From positions 1,102,183 through 1,166,182 of the forward strand of contig JAMWFC010000117.1 in the NCBI GenBank assembly GCA_027475525.1: DNA of 64,000 nt. Reading direction: 5' to 3'. Shown here piece after piece: positions 11,541-24,223 of the stretch. This DNA is from Macrolepiota albuminosa. Taxonomy: Eukaryota > Basidiomycota > Agaricomycetes > Agaricales > Agaricaceae. The position numbers and the translations under genes are program-made. The first letter of the stretch is position 1. Each line of letters begins with the position of its first letter. Below the pieces are notes generated by a model, which had not been told where the DNA came from, did not search any database, and saw only the letters and a program-made list of their open reading frames with translations.

Positions 11541-14500
11541 ATGGACGGCCAACCTTCGCAGGATGAGGATTTCTCCAATCTGTCTATCTCCGACCGCTTA
11601 GCTCACAAAAATTGGAAAGCTCGTGTCAGTGCCTACGAAGCTCTTGTCAAGACCTTCCAAACGACTGCCTCGGATACTGATCCAGCGTTCAAACCCTATA
11701 TTAACAACTCCGACCTGTTAAAGAAAATAGTTACCGACTCAAATGCGGTGGCACAAGAAAAGGGTGTAGAATGTTTGGTCGCATTCGTCAAATTTGCTGG
11801 GGAAACTGCTGCGAAAACCCGCGAGGCCGTGATGCCTGCTTTAGTTGACAAATGTTTTGGATCAGCAAGAGCTGGTACAAAAGCCCAAGCCCTGGAGCTG
11901 ACCCTGCAATATGTTGAGGTCGAGAACGGAGGTACAGGAGTTGTGGTACGTCAAATAGGTGTGCTCTCCGCATGCCACTCGTATCTCATTCTTACTTCCT
12001 TTTGAAGGATGATATACTTCCTGGGCTAGGAGCGAAACAACCCAAATCTGTAGCGGGGTGTATTTTCGCACTGAAAGAAATCATCCGGTAGGTGAACTCC
12101 TCCGTCATCCAACTCCTGGACCCTTACGTGATGCTCTTCAGTGTGTTTGGTGTTCAAGTAACGCCTGTACCTCAGCTCCTCAAGGCTTTGCCCAGAATAT
12201 TCTCACACAGCGACAAGACGGTCAGAGCAGAAGGGACAGCGCTTACTCATGTACTATACCAGTACCTTGGATCGGAAATTGAGCCATGGTTGGCAGACTT
12301 GAAACCTGTTCAAGTAAAGGAGCTGAAAGAAGCTTTCGATGCTATGGAAAACAACGGGAAGGGAAAGGGAACGCTCAAACCTGAAAGACTCACCCGCCAA
12401 CAAGCTCGTGAAGTAGATACAATTGAGAGCACCAATGAAGAGTCAAAGGATGCTCCTGGAGAGGAAATTCAGGGTGAGTCTTCACGTTCCGGTTTTTCTT
12501 CTTCAGTCAAACTCGCGTCCAGAAGTCAACCTTGATCCGCGTGCCCTTGCGGAACCGGTTGATATTGTGTCAAAGATTTCACCAAGTCTTCAAACAGCAC
12601 TCAAGTCCGTAAAATGGAAGGAACGCAAAGAAGCTCTCGATGAACTCCTGAAGCTCCTGACCTCAACGCCTCGAATCAAAGAAGCGTCTGAAATTGGCGA
12701 ACTGACGAAGTCCCTTGCATCTCGAGTATCCGGAGACGCAAACATCAACTGTGTCATAGTCGCATCCTCCTGTATTGAGGAGCTTGCAAAAGGGTTGATG
12801 TTTTCTTTCGGGAGGTATCGAGAAGGTGTGATACCCTTGATGCTAGAGAGGTTGAAGGAGAGAAAGGCCAGTGTTACAGATGCTGTTGGAAACGCTTTAG
12901 ATGCTGTTTTTTCCACAGTGAGTTTTTTTATGACACCCTGCACAAAGAATTGATTATGCATTGGTACAGATGACCTTGTCCGACGTAATACCGGACATTG
13001 AACCCGCAATGAAATCAAAAAATCCCCAAGTAAAGGAAGGAACTCTCAAATTCTTGAGTCGATGCCTTGCAACATCGTCTGCACCAATACAAGCTGCGCA
13101 GGTCAAGCCCATCTCAGAAGCTCTAGCAGCTTTGCTTGAGGATGGGTTTGAAGGTGCACGAAATGAAGCGGCAACTTGCCTTGGAACTTTAATGAGGATG
13201 GTCGGTGAACGACCTCTTACTGCAGTTATGGAGGGTTTGGCAGACGTGCGGAAGGTCAAAGTGAAGGAAGCATACGATAAAGCGACGGTGAAGTGCACGT
13301 CGACTAAAACGGCCCACCCTAGACCTGCACCAAAGGCCTCAGCACAACCTCCTAAGGCTGTGCCTCCGAAGACCGTCCACAAACAATCTTCTAACGAAGA
13401 TGAAGTCTCAGGTACCAAGGAATCGGCCAGTAAACCTGCTCCCAAGGCTGTTGTAAGGCGAAAGTCCTTTAGCCTACCATTTTTACTCAACATTATCAAC
13501 AGTTTAAAAAGCCGTCTGTTTTGCAGAGCTCATCGGCTCCTAAGAAGCCTGCTGTAGTGGTTGCACCCCCTAAAAGTTCTAAACCTGCTCCTCCCTCGGG
13601 TAATGGTAGCCTTGACACATTCAAGTATAAACATACACCAGAAGATGCGGATGTTCTTGCTGCTGAAACCTTACCTGCCACAATAATGGCCGACCTTGGA
13701 GACACGAATTGGAAGACCAGATTAGCTGCCCTTGAAGAAATGATTACTTGGGTTGAGGACGAAGTCAATGTCCTGGATGCTGAAGTCATGGTGAGAGCTT
13801 TAGCGAAGAAATGTTGGGCGGAGAAGAACTTCCAAGTATGTGTGTACTATCGCCTTGCTGCTCATGGTTAATCCATTATACAGGTTTTGACTAAAGTCTA
13901 TGCCGTCCTTTCTCTTCTTGCTGAAAAATGTCCATCTTTTGGAAGATCGTGCCCTGCTCTAAGTGTTGGTCATTTGACTGAAAAACTTGGAGATTTGAAA
14001 CTTAAAAAACCTGCCGGTGACACTCTACTGCTTTTTGCTGAGAAAACCTCCTTGCAATTCATCTTGAACCAGGGTATGATCATATGTATCAAACCATACT
14101 CTGTTGCTTTGCTAATAAAGACATGTAGCCTATGAACCCTTGTCAAAGCAGAAGGCCCCAAAAGTCCTGGCCGATGCGATTGCTTGGATAAACACAGCTC
14201 TGATGGAATTCGGCACAGCTGGTCTGACACTCCGAAGCCTTATCGATTTCCTTAAAACTGCATTGCAAAATTCCAATGCTACAGTCCGAACTAGCGCCAC
14301 GAAAACGCTGGTAACAGTTAAATTATTTACTGGTTCCAGTAAGCCTTTGAGTGCAACGTTACATCAGCCGTTTTCTCAGTTGCTTTCCTCCATCATAGGT
14401 ATCAAGGATTTCTTGGAAGATTTAAACCCCCAGTTACTCAATACCATAACGTCTGAATTTGATAAAGTCGATGGGACTCCTATTCCTGAGCCTACGAGGA

Positions 14501-17500
14501 CATCGTCGGACCTGAGCATGGTTTCATCTGGGTCTGGATTGGCTGGTAAGGGCCAACACAGTGACCCACTAGACGACCTATTCCCTAGGGTTGAACTAGA
14601 CAGCTTGTTAAAAGGGACCTCGATTTTAGCAGACGCCAAAAGCGATGCGTGGAAGACAAGGAAAGAAGCTCTTGAGAACCTTCAAGCGATTCTGGATCAA
14701 GGTAGCAATAAACGTCTTAAAGGCAACATAGGTAGGCTTTTTCACTCTTCCATTATAGACAGTGTCTTACCATTGCTAACAGGAGAGATCGGTCAAATCC
14801 TTAAAGCGAGATTAGCTGATCAAAACAAAGCAGTTCAGACATTAGCTCTCGATATTATCAGCCGCATAGCAATTGGAATGGGCAAACCATTCGAGAAACA
14901 TGCACGTCTCTTTGTAGCCCCAGTTTGCACGGTGCTGTCTGACCAAAAAGCTCCAATTCGTGCGGCAGCACTTCAAGTCTTGACTTCTATTGCCATAGCT
15001 TGTGACGGTATTGAGGCTCTTGCTTCCGGCATAGCAACTGGTATGGAGACGACAAACCCCATGCAGAAAGGCACCCTAATGAGTTGGTTGGCGGACTGGT
15101 TCAAAGAACATCCTTCCGTCGCATCTATAGATCTCAAGTCCTGGGTCTCTCCTGTAGTAACATCGCTTGATGACCGCAGTAGTGATGTGCGCAAGGGCGC
15201 ACAAGCCTTATTAGCCACCTTGATATCCTCCGTGGGTTTTGACTATGTCCTAAATCAAACCAACTCCCTAAAACCTGCTTCTCGAGCAAGCGCCGTTCCC
15301 CTGATTCAAGCTGCTCGCCCAGAACCTCCATCCAACTCAACACCTGCTACAGTTCACAAAGTACCTACAACGACGCCAATCACCACTTCGGGCCCATCTA
15401 CATCGCGTAGTCCACCTCCGTCGGAATCACCGCCTCCGACAGTGCTACCTCCATCTATTGCCAAACCAAAACTTGGCGTTCGTCGGTTACTTCCTCAAGG
15501 GTCCAGCCGTTCTGAGTCTCGCCCAGGAACTCCTGTTGAAGCACCAGTCCCTTCCCGTGTCAAACCGGTCACTAGTGGTGTCAAGCGGCCTGTGACCATT
15601 ACAGCTCCGTCTGCATCTCCTGCGCCCTCATTAGTGTTCCATGGGCTCAATTTGGATGCAAAGAAAGCGAGATGTGGTAGAGATGTCCAAAAGTGGATCA
15701 ACGAAAGCGGACCCACTCGCAAAGATCTCGCCGATCTTCTACAATCCCAAATGGAGCCGCACGCCTCGAGGGAGCTCGTCCTACGCTTATTCAGTCATGA
15801 TCATAATGCTGTCAATGATCATATCAATGCGCTGAGCGTAATTAGTGATTTCTATCACAACGCCCAGAATACGGATGAAACCATCGAAACAGTTTGCTTG
15901 GCCAACCTCGATTTGCCTCTCAAATACGTTTCTATAAAGATTCACGAGCCGCAGCCCAATCTCATCTCCAAATGCTTGGACGTCATTGAAGCCGTGCTAG
16001 CTTTTCTAAGAAATGTAAACTATCAGTTAACAGATGGAGAAGGGCTCTGTTTCATTCCTACGATAATATTCAAGGTGCCTTTTCCCTTCTACTCTTTGAC
16101 GATCCATTCGTGTACTGATGCAATAATGTATCAGCTTGGTGATGCCAGAGAACAGGTCAGAGTTCGAGTTCAGCAAATAATCAAGACCCTTCCAAAGGTC
16201 TATGCTTACAGCCGTGTGTTCCAATTACTTCTGGATTACGGGCTCAAATCGAAAATTGCAAAAACTCGACAAGGGAGTCTCGATGAGATTGCAGCTCTAT
16301 TGAGAAAGTCAGGAATGGGGGCATGCGAGCCTACGAAAGCATTTCCCATCATTGCATCTATGATCTCAGACAAAGATTCTTCCGTCCGTAAATCGGCTTT
16401 GGGTGCTCTAAGGCATGCTGTCACTTATCTTTTGGCTCAAAAGTGATATTCTTGCTGACATCTAATCTTGCAGCGAGGGATATACTCTTGTCGGTGAAAA
16501 GGTTTGGTCTCTGGTCGGTCCACTTCCTTCAAAAGACAAGACGCAGCTGGAAGAGCGTCTACGCCGTGTACCAGGGCCTAGTTTCCATGAAAAACAAGAG
16601 ACTGCATCACTACCTGCTGCTTCCTCGGCCATCGCTCCTGCAGTAGCTCGCTTAACTGCTGGCGTTACAAGACCTGGTTCCCCCGCGGTTCCACGTATGA
16701 CTACCCTACCTAGGCCAGCTAGCCCGTCTGCTGCTGCTGGCAGTTCACGACTTGCCCGTCCGACTTCGCCTGCCCATACTATACGTTCCGGATCACCAAC
16801 TATCTCTAATGTTAGTCGATCGGAGTCACCGCCCGTCCGACTTCGCCTGCCCATACTATACGTTCCGGATCACCAACTATCTCTAATGTTAGTCGATCGG
16901 AGTCACCGTGCATACATCACACCGATCACCATTACTTGACAATCCTTCCTCTGGTTCTCCAAAAGACATTGCACGACCAAAGAGCCTTCTGCCTTCGAGG
17001 CTTGGTCGTCCCCGTGCAGCATTTTCTGCAGCAACGTCCCAGACTGTGAAGACTCGTACAGATGAGCTTACACCCTCCGACACGAGCCCTGAACAAGTAC
17101 CTCTTCCGGGGAAAGAACCCGAATATTCCACGCATGTACCTCCCTCTGAGGATATTGCGGTCACTATTCTAAGCATTCTCAGCAACGATGCCACTCGCAG
17201 CGTGGATGCTCTCAAGAAGATACAGAAGATTCTATCTGTCGGACCAGAAGTTGGCCCCGAGTTTCCTCTCTATCGTGAATTAGCCGAGCACGCGGCAGGT
17301 TTGATCGAGACAATTACTTTGCAAATGGCCCATGTCTTTGAACGTCCCGAGAATTTGGTGCCTGATGATAACTTCAGGCTTGCGAAACATCTCATCCAGA
17401 CACTGAATAACTTTTGTGATCATACGATGTTGGCGGAAACCTTGACTGTCGACATTTTGACCTCTTTATTGGAAGAGTTGACCCTACGGCTTCTTGAAAC

Positions 17501-18779
17501 TGATGATAGCGCCATAAAAAAAGTGAAGGATTTATCACGTTTCATTAACATGATTATCTTGAGGCTATTCGCAACTGCAAGGAGGATGTCAATATTCCGG
17601 TGAGTGTATTTACACATGGACATTTCTTTCGTGACTTGACCTTCGGTCAGTGCGCTCTTTGCTCTTTTATTACAGATTGTCAAGCCTTTCCCAAGTAACG
17701 GCACTTTACCCGAGTCGAAAGAGGCTAAGGTAGCTGAATTGGTGCTGAAATGTGTTTGGAAATTGGCACGAAACATACCTCAAGATTTAAGTGAAGAAAA
17801 ACTGGACCCCGTTGAATTGTTCCCTGCCATAGAGTATTTCTTACAATCTGTTCCTCCCAATGAATGGCGTGCACGAGCGACAAACAAAGTGCCTTGTGGT
17901 GATATGCCGTTAAGAACAATTAAAGTCATCATACAACATGTTGTTGGTGAGTAATTCAATTTCACTGGAGACCTTCAGAAACCTGGTCCTAATGGTTATA
18001 TCAGCTCACTACGGTGATGAAGTATATGACCTACTTTCGGCTGCATTTGATGACCCGTCTGCAACCATAGTATATCCTTATGTTTACCGAATTCTGAACT
18101 CAAGCTCTCGTCCGGATGCCAATCGGAACGGCGGCTTCAGGGGGCAAGGTACAAATTCAGTTTCACCAGCGTCCAGTAGACCGACTTCTCCGCAAGAGAC
18201 TGTGTCTTCTGCAAATTCCGTCGGTCATCGACGATCACCCACGCACCGAACGAGCCCGAGTTCGTCCTCAACAAACGGAAATCCTGTGGTTTCCCCGGTT
18301 GTTGAAGAGCCTGATCCTGATGCTCAGTTACTTGCCATCATCGGCCACATATCTAGCGAGACGACAGGTGCATTGCATAAGGAGGGCATTACCGAGCTTC
18401 ACCACTTCCTGAAGCAGTACCCGCACAAAAAACCACGAGTAGACAAGTTGCTGGAATCGACGGGGACTGCGTTTCGGAAATACATTGGCCGCGCCTTAGC
18501 GAGCCGTGCTACCGAGGACGCAGAGAGGGAAACTGTGGTTGCTGATACATTAATGAGTCTGTTCTTGCATTCTTTCGGTGGAGCTCATCTAACATCAGCA
18601 CAGAACTGGAGTCAAACAACGACGGCATACCGACAGATAAAGCTATCAAGCGAATCAGCCCAGAAGTTTCTGCTCAACAAGACAAGTTATCTAGACTTCA
18701 CGACATTTTCCAATATCGATCGAGCACTTTCAGCACTACCTCGTCGCAAAGTCGGACAGTTCGGACTTCTCCCGGCTGA
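11541..18779 (+). CDS. XMAP215/Dis1/Stu2-family multi-TOG microtubule polymerase
   Basis: The protein is very long. TOG-type HEAT arrays each open with the conserved W-K-x-R helix: HKNWKARVSAYEALVK, SVKWKERKEALDELLKLL, DTNWKTRLAALEEMITWV and SDAWKTRKEALENLQAIL. A further array follows around 15660-16440 (RDVQKWINESGPTRKDLADL). After a Ser/Pro-rich linker comes the conserved C-terminal helical domain. I place the end at 18777-18779 using an intron at 18557-18603. The C terminus then reads AIKRISPEVSAQQDKLSRLH and DIFQYRSS, as in the family. The family speeds tubulin addition at plus ends. A 77-base exact duplication at 16754-16907 breaks the frame. Removing one copy still leaves one base short, which I attribute to assembly, not gene death. 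Confidence 0.88.
16754..16907 (+). repeat. Exact 77-bp tandem duplication #1
   Basis: Units 16754-16830 and 16831-16907 are identical. It lies in the Ser/Pro linker of the XMAP215 gene. It shifts the frame, and a base also seems to be missing after the second copy (16907/16908). Confidence 0.95.
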
Positions 18780-18935
18780 TGTGCGCGCAGCTAGTAGTTA
18801 TCTGTTATCCCTTGGTTGTTTACATTGGATGTGTACAATATAGATAGTCTTTCAATAACGATGCTAGTATATTTGGCCTTGTTTTTTATACCGGATGGAA
18901 GAACACTCATTTGCACTATCTTAATTCTTCGTACC

Positions 18936-21793
18936 ATGACCCTCGTTACTAAGAGTTCAGCTACTTACGATGCTGCAATGCTGTTTTGGAGAATTGTTAC
19001 TCAGATATTCTTCCGCGAGATACGACCTCGAGGCGCCTTCAACATACCTCGTGACGGACCAGTAATATTTGTCGGTGCACCGCACAACAACCAAGTACTT
19101 TTGACTCATCTAGTGCTTAGAAATTGTTTGTTCAACCAATTCCGGATGTAGTTTCTTGACCCGCTCCTTTTGGCCCTGGAAGTCTACAAAGAGACACATC
19201 GCCATGTTCAGTTTCTTACAGCTGCAAAGAGTATGGAAAGGAAGGCTGTCGGCTTCTTTGCCCGTCTTATGGATAGCAGTAAGCCCTCGACTTCTTTTGA
19301 AACATCTTTGATTTTACGACTATGACAAAGTTCCCGTCGCCCGAGCTGCGGATTATGTTTCGCCTGCTACAGGACGCATCTACCTGTCTCCCGATGATCC
19401 TTGCCTTATCTTGGGCGACGGCACTAGTTTTACTTCGGAATTGAAACCTAGGATGCAAATTATGCTCTCTAAAGCATTAAACTCCTTGGTTGCTGAAGTG
19501 AGCGAAGTGATTTCCGACACTGAATTGAGAATCAAGAGAGAGTTTGGTGGTGAAAGTGGTAAAGGAACGTTAAGGATCAGGGAGAAAGTGTCGGAACTGC
19601 GACGAGAGGGAGTTCAAGGATTGGACTTCAAGAAAATGCCATACGTTGACCAGCAAGATATGTATCGTCATGTCTACGAGTGCTTGACTCAGGGTGGAAG
19701 CATTGGCATATTTCCTGAAGGTGCGTACATATCAATGACCAGTAAGATGTAAATGATGACGAGTCTATCCAAGGCGGTAGCCATGACCGCACAGATCTGC
19801 TACCTCTAAAGGCTGGGGTGTCAATCATGGCTTTGGGTGCGATGGCAAACGACCCCAATGTCCGTGTCAAGATTGTCCCAGTGGGGCTTTCATATTTCCA
19901 TGCCCACAGATTCAGATCACGGGCGGTGGTCGAATTCGGCAGCGCTTTTGATGTCCCTCAAGAGTATGTTGAAATGTTTAAGCAAGGGGGGACACAGAAA
20001 AGAGAAGCTGTAGCGCGAACTCTCAATCTTATCTATGATGCGCTGAAAACCGTGACAGTCAGGGCACCGGATTATGACACGTTAATGGTTTGTCAAATGC
20101 TGTTTTTGAGGTTTCAATTCAGTGTCATATCCAATATTACCTAGCTGATTCAAGCAGTTCGGCGACTATACAAAACTCCTGGTCAACATTTGACGCTTGG
20201 CCAAGTTGTTGAACTCAACAAGCGTCTTTTGGAAGGCTATACTCATTTTAAGGATGAACCACGAGTCCAGAAACTTCGAGAAGGGGTACTCAAGTATAAC
20301 CGCCTTGTGAGAGACCTTGGTCTCCGTGATCACCAGGTGCCACGCTTCCTTCCATGATTGGTCCTTGCATTTATCATATTCCACTAGGTTCCAAGAGCTC
20401 AAAAAGCAGGTTGGAAGACTTTGGGCTTGCTAACTTACCGAGTTGGGCTTCTCATGGTTTGGACAATACTTGCGCTACCAGGCACCATCCTCAATGGGCC
20501 GATGTTCATTCTGGCATCCCTGATATCACGGAAAAAAGCAAAAGGTCAGTCTAATCTCTTGTCATTTGAAATTGCTTACCTGGTTTTTAGAGGCTCTTGC
20601 TGCATCTGTCGTCAAGATTGCAGGACGAGATGTCTTAGCCACTTGGAATTGCTTACCTGGTTTTTAGAGGCTCTTGCTGCATCTGTCGTCAAGATTGCAG
20701 GACGAGATGTCTTAGCCACTTGGAAGTTCTCATTTGCCTAGGCGTCGCTCCACTTCTGTACATATTCTATGCTTTCCTCGCCACCCTCATTGCCTTCCGG
20801 GCTAGGGCGCCTCTTCAGTGGAGAATTGCCACCCCGTTCCTAGTCTTTATGGCGTTACCTTTGATGAATTATGCTGCCCTCAAATTCGGTGAGGCAGGTA
20901 TGGATGTCCTCAAGTGAGTATATCTTTACTTGTGGCTCGCGTTGTTCATTAATACTGGTATGTATGGAAGATCATTACGTCCTCTGGTTGTTACTCTCGT
21001 TCCTGGCCAACAGAGGGACTTTGATAAACTCAAAAGGATCAGAGAAGAATTGTCCAATGAAGTTGCTGACTTGATCAATGATTTTGGTCCTAAGCTCTAC
21101 GAGGATTTTAATGAGGTACTGGTCATAATTCTGACCGCCTTGATTCTACACTCATAAGGAAATCTCAGTGGCGCATCCTGGTCCCGTCTGCTAGTGCGCC
21201 CCCGTCGACCGGAACACCTGGATTGTGGCGTAGAAAGAGCAGTACTGGGGCAGTTGACGCTCAAGGTCTTGGATTGACCCATCCAATGACATGGATAGAT
21301 GAACGCTTGTTTGGTTGGAGTCGGAGCGCCCGACGAGGAACGGTCTTGGATTGACCCATCCAATGACATGGATAGATGAACGCTTGTTTGGTTGGAGTCG
21401 GAGCGCCCGACGAGGAACAGTGTGTGGAGTGGAATGTCTGGAGACGAATCTAGCCGCATTGGCACACCGGACGAATCTGACAATGACGACACTGGCGACT
21501 ACGACAATGTGATTGGCGTTGTTTCAGCAACGGACGAACTGTCGGTCAGTCAGAGACCAAAGAGTCGTCAGAGCTCCTTCGCAGATCTACAAAGACTACG
21601 TAGTCTTCCGACAATTCCAGATCAGGGCTTGCATCCCCGCCACGGCCATCGTTTACGAAAAGATAGCCTTTCGGACAGTGTACATGTTGCACGACTTGCA
21701 GCAGTCAATCGAAGGGAGACATTTCCCGAAGCGACCGACAATTTGAACGATGAGATAAACAGAAACCGATCCAAGAATAGTCATATAGATTAG
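18936..21793 (+). CDS. Glycerol-3-phosphate / DHAP acyltransferase, Gpt2/Sct1 type
   Basis: The first acyltransferase block reads APHNNQ, then after an intron FLDPLLLALEVY (the H-x-NQF-x-D motif). FPEG followed by GSHDRTDLLPLKAG gives block III, and VKIVPVGLSYFHAHRFRSRA block IV. Hydrophobic segments come after (GLLMVWTILALPGTILNGPM and GVAPLLYIFYAFLATL). The C-terminal tail is Ser-rich. Enzymes of this type sit in the ER and lipid-droplet membranes and make lysophosphatidic acid, the first step of glycerolipid synthesis. Two 77-base duplications fall in coding sequence (20570 and 21265). After collapsing each, one further base is needed to regain the frame, at 20725/20726 and 21418/21419. 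The gene converges with MAP1. Confidence 0.9.
20570..20723 (+). repeat. Exact 77-bp tandem duplication #2
   Basis: Period 77, with identity running to 20725. It copies an intron acceptor plus exon of the acyltransferase gene. One base is missing after the second copy. Confidence 0.95.
21265..21418 (+). repeat. Exact 77-bp tandem duplication #3
   Basis: Units 21265-21341 and 21342-21418 are identical and lie in the last exon of the acyltransferase gene. One base is missing at 21418/21419. Confidence 0.95.
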
Positions 21794-21924
21794 TGGACAA
21801 TTCCATATTTTCTATGAAACACGAAGTAGACACGCGGTCTTGTCCGCCCAAGAATAGTCATATAGATTAGTGGACAATTCCATATTTTCTATGAAACACG
21901 AAGTAGACACGCGGTCTTGTCCGC
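21771..21924 (+). repeat. Exact 77-bp tandem duplication #4
   Basis: Units 21771-21847 and 21848-21924. The first copy covers the acyltransferase stop codon (21791-21793); the second lies in the 3' gap before MAP1. Confidence 0.95.
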
Positions 21925-21965
21925 AAATTTTAAATTTTCAATAGATATGAAATCTACCAGTCCAA

Positions 21966-23895
21966 TTAAGGTGACCCAGCAGTCAAGATCTCAACCCCTG
22001 TCTCCGTAATTCTGTAATGCGGTCAAAAAGATCCAAAAACTGGTTACAAGGCACGTACAGGAGGGTTTCTTCAAACTGTGCACTTCTCTTCCCATCAACT
22101 GTGGTGGCTGTCCAATTGTCTGGCCAGTGTACCTCGTCCCAGTTACTGCCGAAATTGATCATCTGTCAAGATCAACTGTGGTGGCTGTCCAATTGTCTGG
22201 CCAGTGTACCTCGTCCCAGTTACTGCCGAAATTGATCATCTGTCAAGTAGGTTGCATTAGTCATTGTCCCCTGATGAATCTGAATTGAGTAACTACACAC
22301 GGGTTCAATAGTGAAAACCTGTGATACGGAACAATCATTCTCTAATCGGGGTTGACAATGAGGTCAAATGCACCCACCATCCCAGGCTTCATTGTACCCA
22401 CTGCTTTGTTCTTTGCGTAATGTGGCACATTGGGCGAACAATGAAAGAGGTCATTGACGCCGTGCCCCGTATACGTTCGCACGGTTGCACAACCATTCGC
22501 ACGTGCAATGGGTTCTCTAATTTACTCGAGATTAGTCAAAGGGTCATGGATAAGCTGAGCATATGCAAGACGTGCATGACTTTTCCAATGTCGCGAAACA
22601 AAGCACCCGGAGTCAAAGGGTCATGGATAAGCTGAGCATATGCAAGACGTGCATGACTTTTCCAATGTCGCGAAACAAAGCACCCGGTTTACATATCTTG
22701 ATTGATTCGTCTAAACAGCTGCGAGCCGTGCGGATAAGTTTTTGGAGTCTTCGTCAATCTCGCCAACAGGGTATGTAGCATTGAGATCAGCATGGTAACC
22801 TGTACGACGCATTTCTGTTGCGAGAATAGTGACAGATGTGAACATGCCTACCTTCAAAGTACAAGGACACATCTACAGATCAAAGCTCGTTGAGGACTTG
22901 TATATATTTGGATAGATACGACTGACCTATATTGATAATATCTCCTCACGCAACTTTCTCTGGTCCGGTATCCCGTGGCAGATGACTTCGTTGACGGATC
23001 TAAGGACAGGTCAAGTTGCTGTTAAGTGCGTGGGAAAAAAAATCGACATACGTGCAGACGGATTTCGGAAAATTGCGATAGTTCAGAGGGGATGGGTAGG
23101 CGTTCCGCTCAATCGTTGCATTGTGAACGATCTCGTCTAATTCGTCGGTTGTAATTCCCGGGCGTACATGTGAAGCAGCGAGGTCTAGAACTTCTCGGGC
23201 TAGCTGTGACAAGCCGATGAGTGAGACGGTATATTCGGTAGTTGCGTTCAACGAACACGACATGATTTTCTCATTTTATCCTGCTCTTCGAGTGTTAACA
23301 ACCGAGGGGGTTGGCCAGCGCGCCTCGCCTCAGAAACGGGCTTGCCTGGGGTGATGTCAGTTGCGATGTTGTTGGATAGTGTGGATTCTGTTACCGTCAG
23401 CGGCGTAGTCGGGGCGTGGTATATGGTCTGGAATGACGCGAGTCTTGCTAAGAGGGTAGACTGGCCGGATTGTGCCTGTGAAGGCGTAATTGGGAAAGGG
23501 GTTATAAGTGCCATCTAGAAGAGCGAGCTTGAGTTGGCGAGTGTGAGTTGTTTGTTTCCTGAATTCTGACCTTCTGCTGGGCCAGATACCAGGGTATGTA
23601 TTGCTTTATGTTGTTTCTAGATAGCGATGAGATGAGTAGACCTGTATTGGTCATGGAATACCTGCCCCTGTAATTGAGATTTAGTCGATGTTGCGTGTGT
23701 AGGCCAAGAAGTGAACTTACATCCTGATTTGAAGCAATCTTGTCCGCAAAAGAAGGAGCCCTTGACTCCTAGTCTAGTAGAGATAAGGACAGGAGTAGAT
23801 AACAAAGGCAGGGCATACTTGTTACATGTCGGGCATTCAAGACGCGAAGGTGGATTGCCATTGGGACAAGAGGGATTCTGACAAACGACGGACAT
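21966..23895 (-). CDS. MAP1: Methionine aminopeptidase 1
   Basis: It starts at 23895 ([13 protein letters not shown]). The N-terminal zinc-finger region has paired Cys motifs ([21 protein letters not shown]). The catalytic domain follows: [40 protein letters not shown] and [13 protein letters not shown]. The two metal-binding aspartates are in [20 protein letters not shown], the histidine in TYTGHGVND, and the glutamates in FTIEP and SAQFEET. It removes initiator methionine from nascent proteins on the ribosome. The frame is lost by one base at two places (22945/22946 and 22735/22736), each at a wobble position. Two 77-base duplications also lie inside. All catalytic residues are present, so I read it as a live gene with sequence errors. 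Confidence 0.92.
22094..22247 (+). repeat. Exact 77-bp tandem duplication #5
   Basis: Units 22094-22170 and 22171-22247 lie in MAP1 (exon plus intron edge). Collapsing one copy restores the MAP1 reading. Confidence 0.95.
22534..22687 (+). repeat. Exact 77-bp tandem duplication #6
   Basis: Units 22534-22610 and 22611-22687 lie in MAP1 across an intron donor. Collapsing one copy restores [14 protein letters not shown]. Confidence 0.95.
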
Positions 23896-24223
23896 TGTTC
23901 TTCTCAAAGATTGATGAATTGAAAAGACCAAAACTGTGTTTTTCTATATTTAGTCACTAAACAGGGTACGAATTAGATGCCGATGTATGTAGGTAGCAAG
24001 GTGATGACGATGATGGAGCGTTGCAGGGTGATTATATATGTCGTTGGTATATTGGTGATGATGATTAGAGAAATCTATGTAGGAGAGCAAAGCAATGCTA
24101 TGTGACAACAATGAAGGCCAAAGAGACCAACAGCATTAGAAAAAGTAAGTAAGTAACGCAAAAAAAAAGTCTATTCAGAGGTTTGACAATGATGATGAGT
24201 GGGTGGACTGTGGCGTGAGGCGA
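23896..24223. other. Intergenic gap upstream of MAP1
   Basis: About 330 bases hold the MAP1 promoter side and the 3' end of the next minus-strand gene. It is AT-rich with ATG/GAT-rich runs. I see no gene. Confidence 0.4.

Noticed and set aside
18780..18843. Extension of the XMAP215 reading frame to 18843
   Set aside because: A short intron at 18557-18603 moves to another frame whose end (SRLHDIFQYRSS) matches the family; the longer frame does not.
20570..22687. A minisatellite or recombination hotspot
   Set aside because: Five duplications lie close together, but the sequences are unrelated and share only the 77-base period, which argues for assembly, not biology.
21966..23895. MAP1 as a pseudogene
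   Set aside because: It needs two added bases, but every catalytic ligand and the splice pattern are conserved and both gaps are at wobble positions, so sequence error is more likely.
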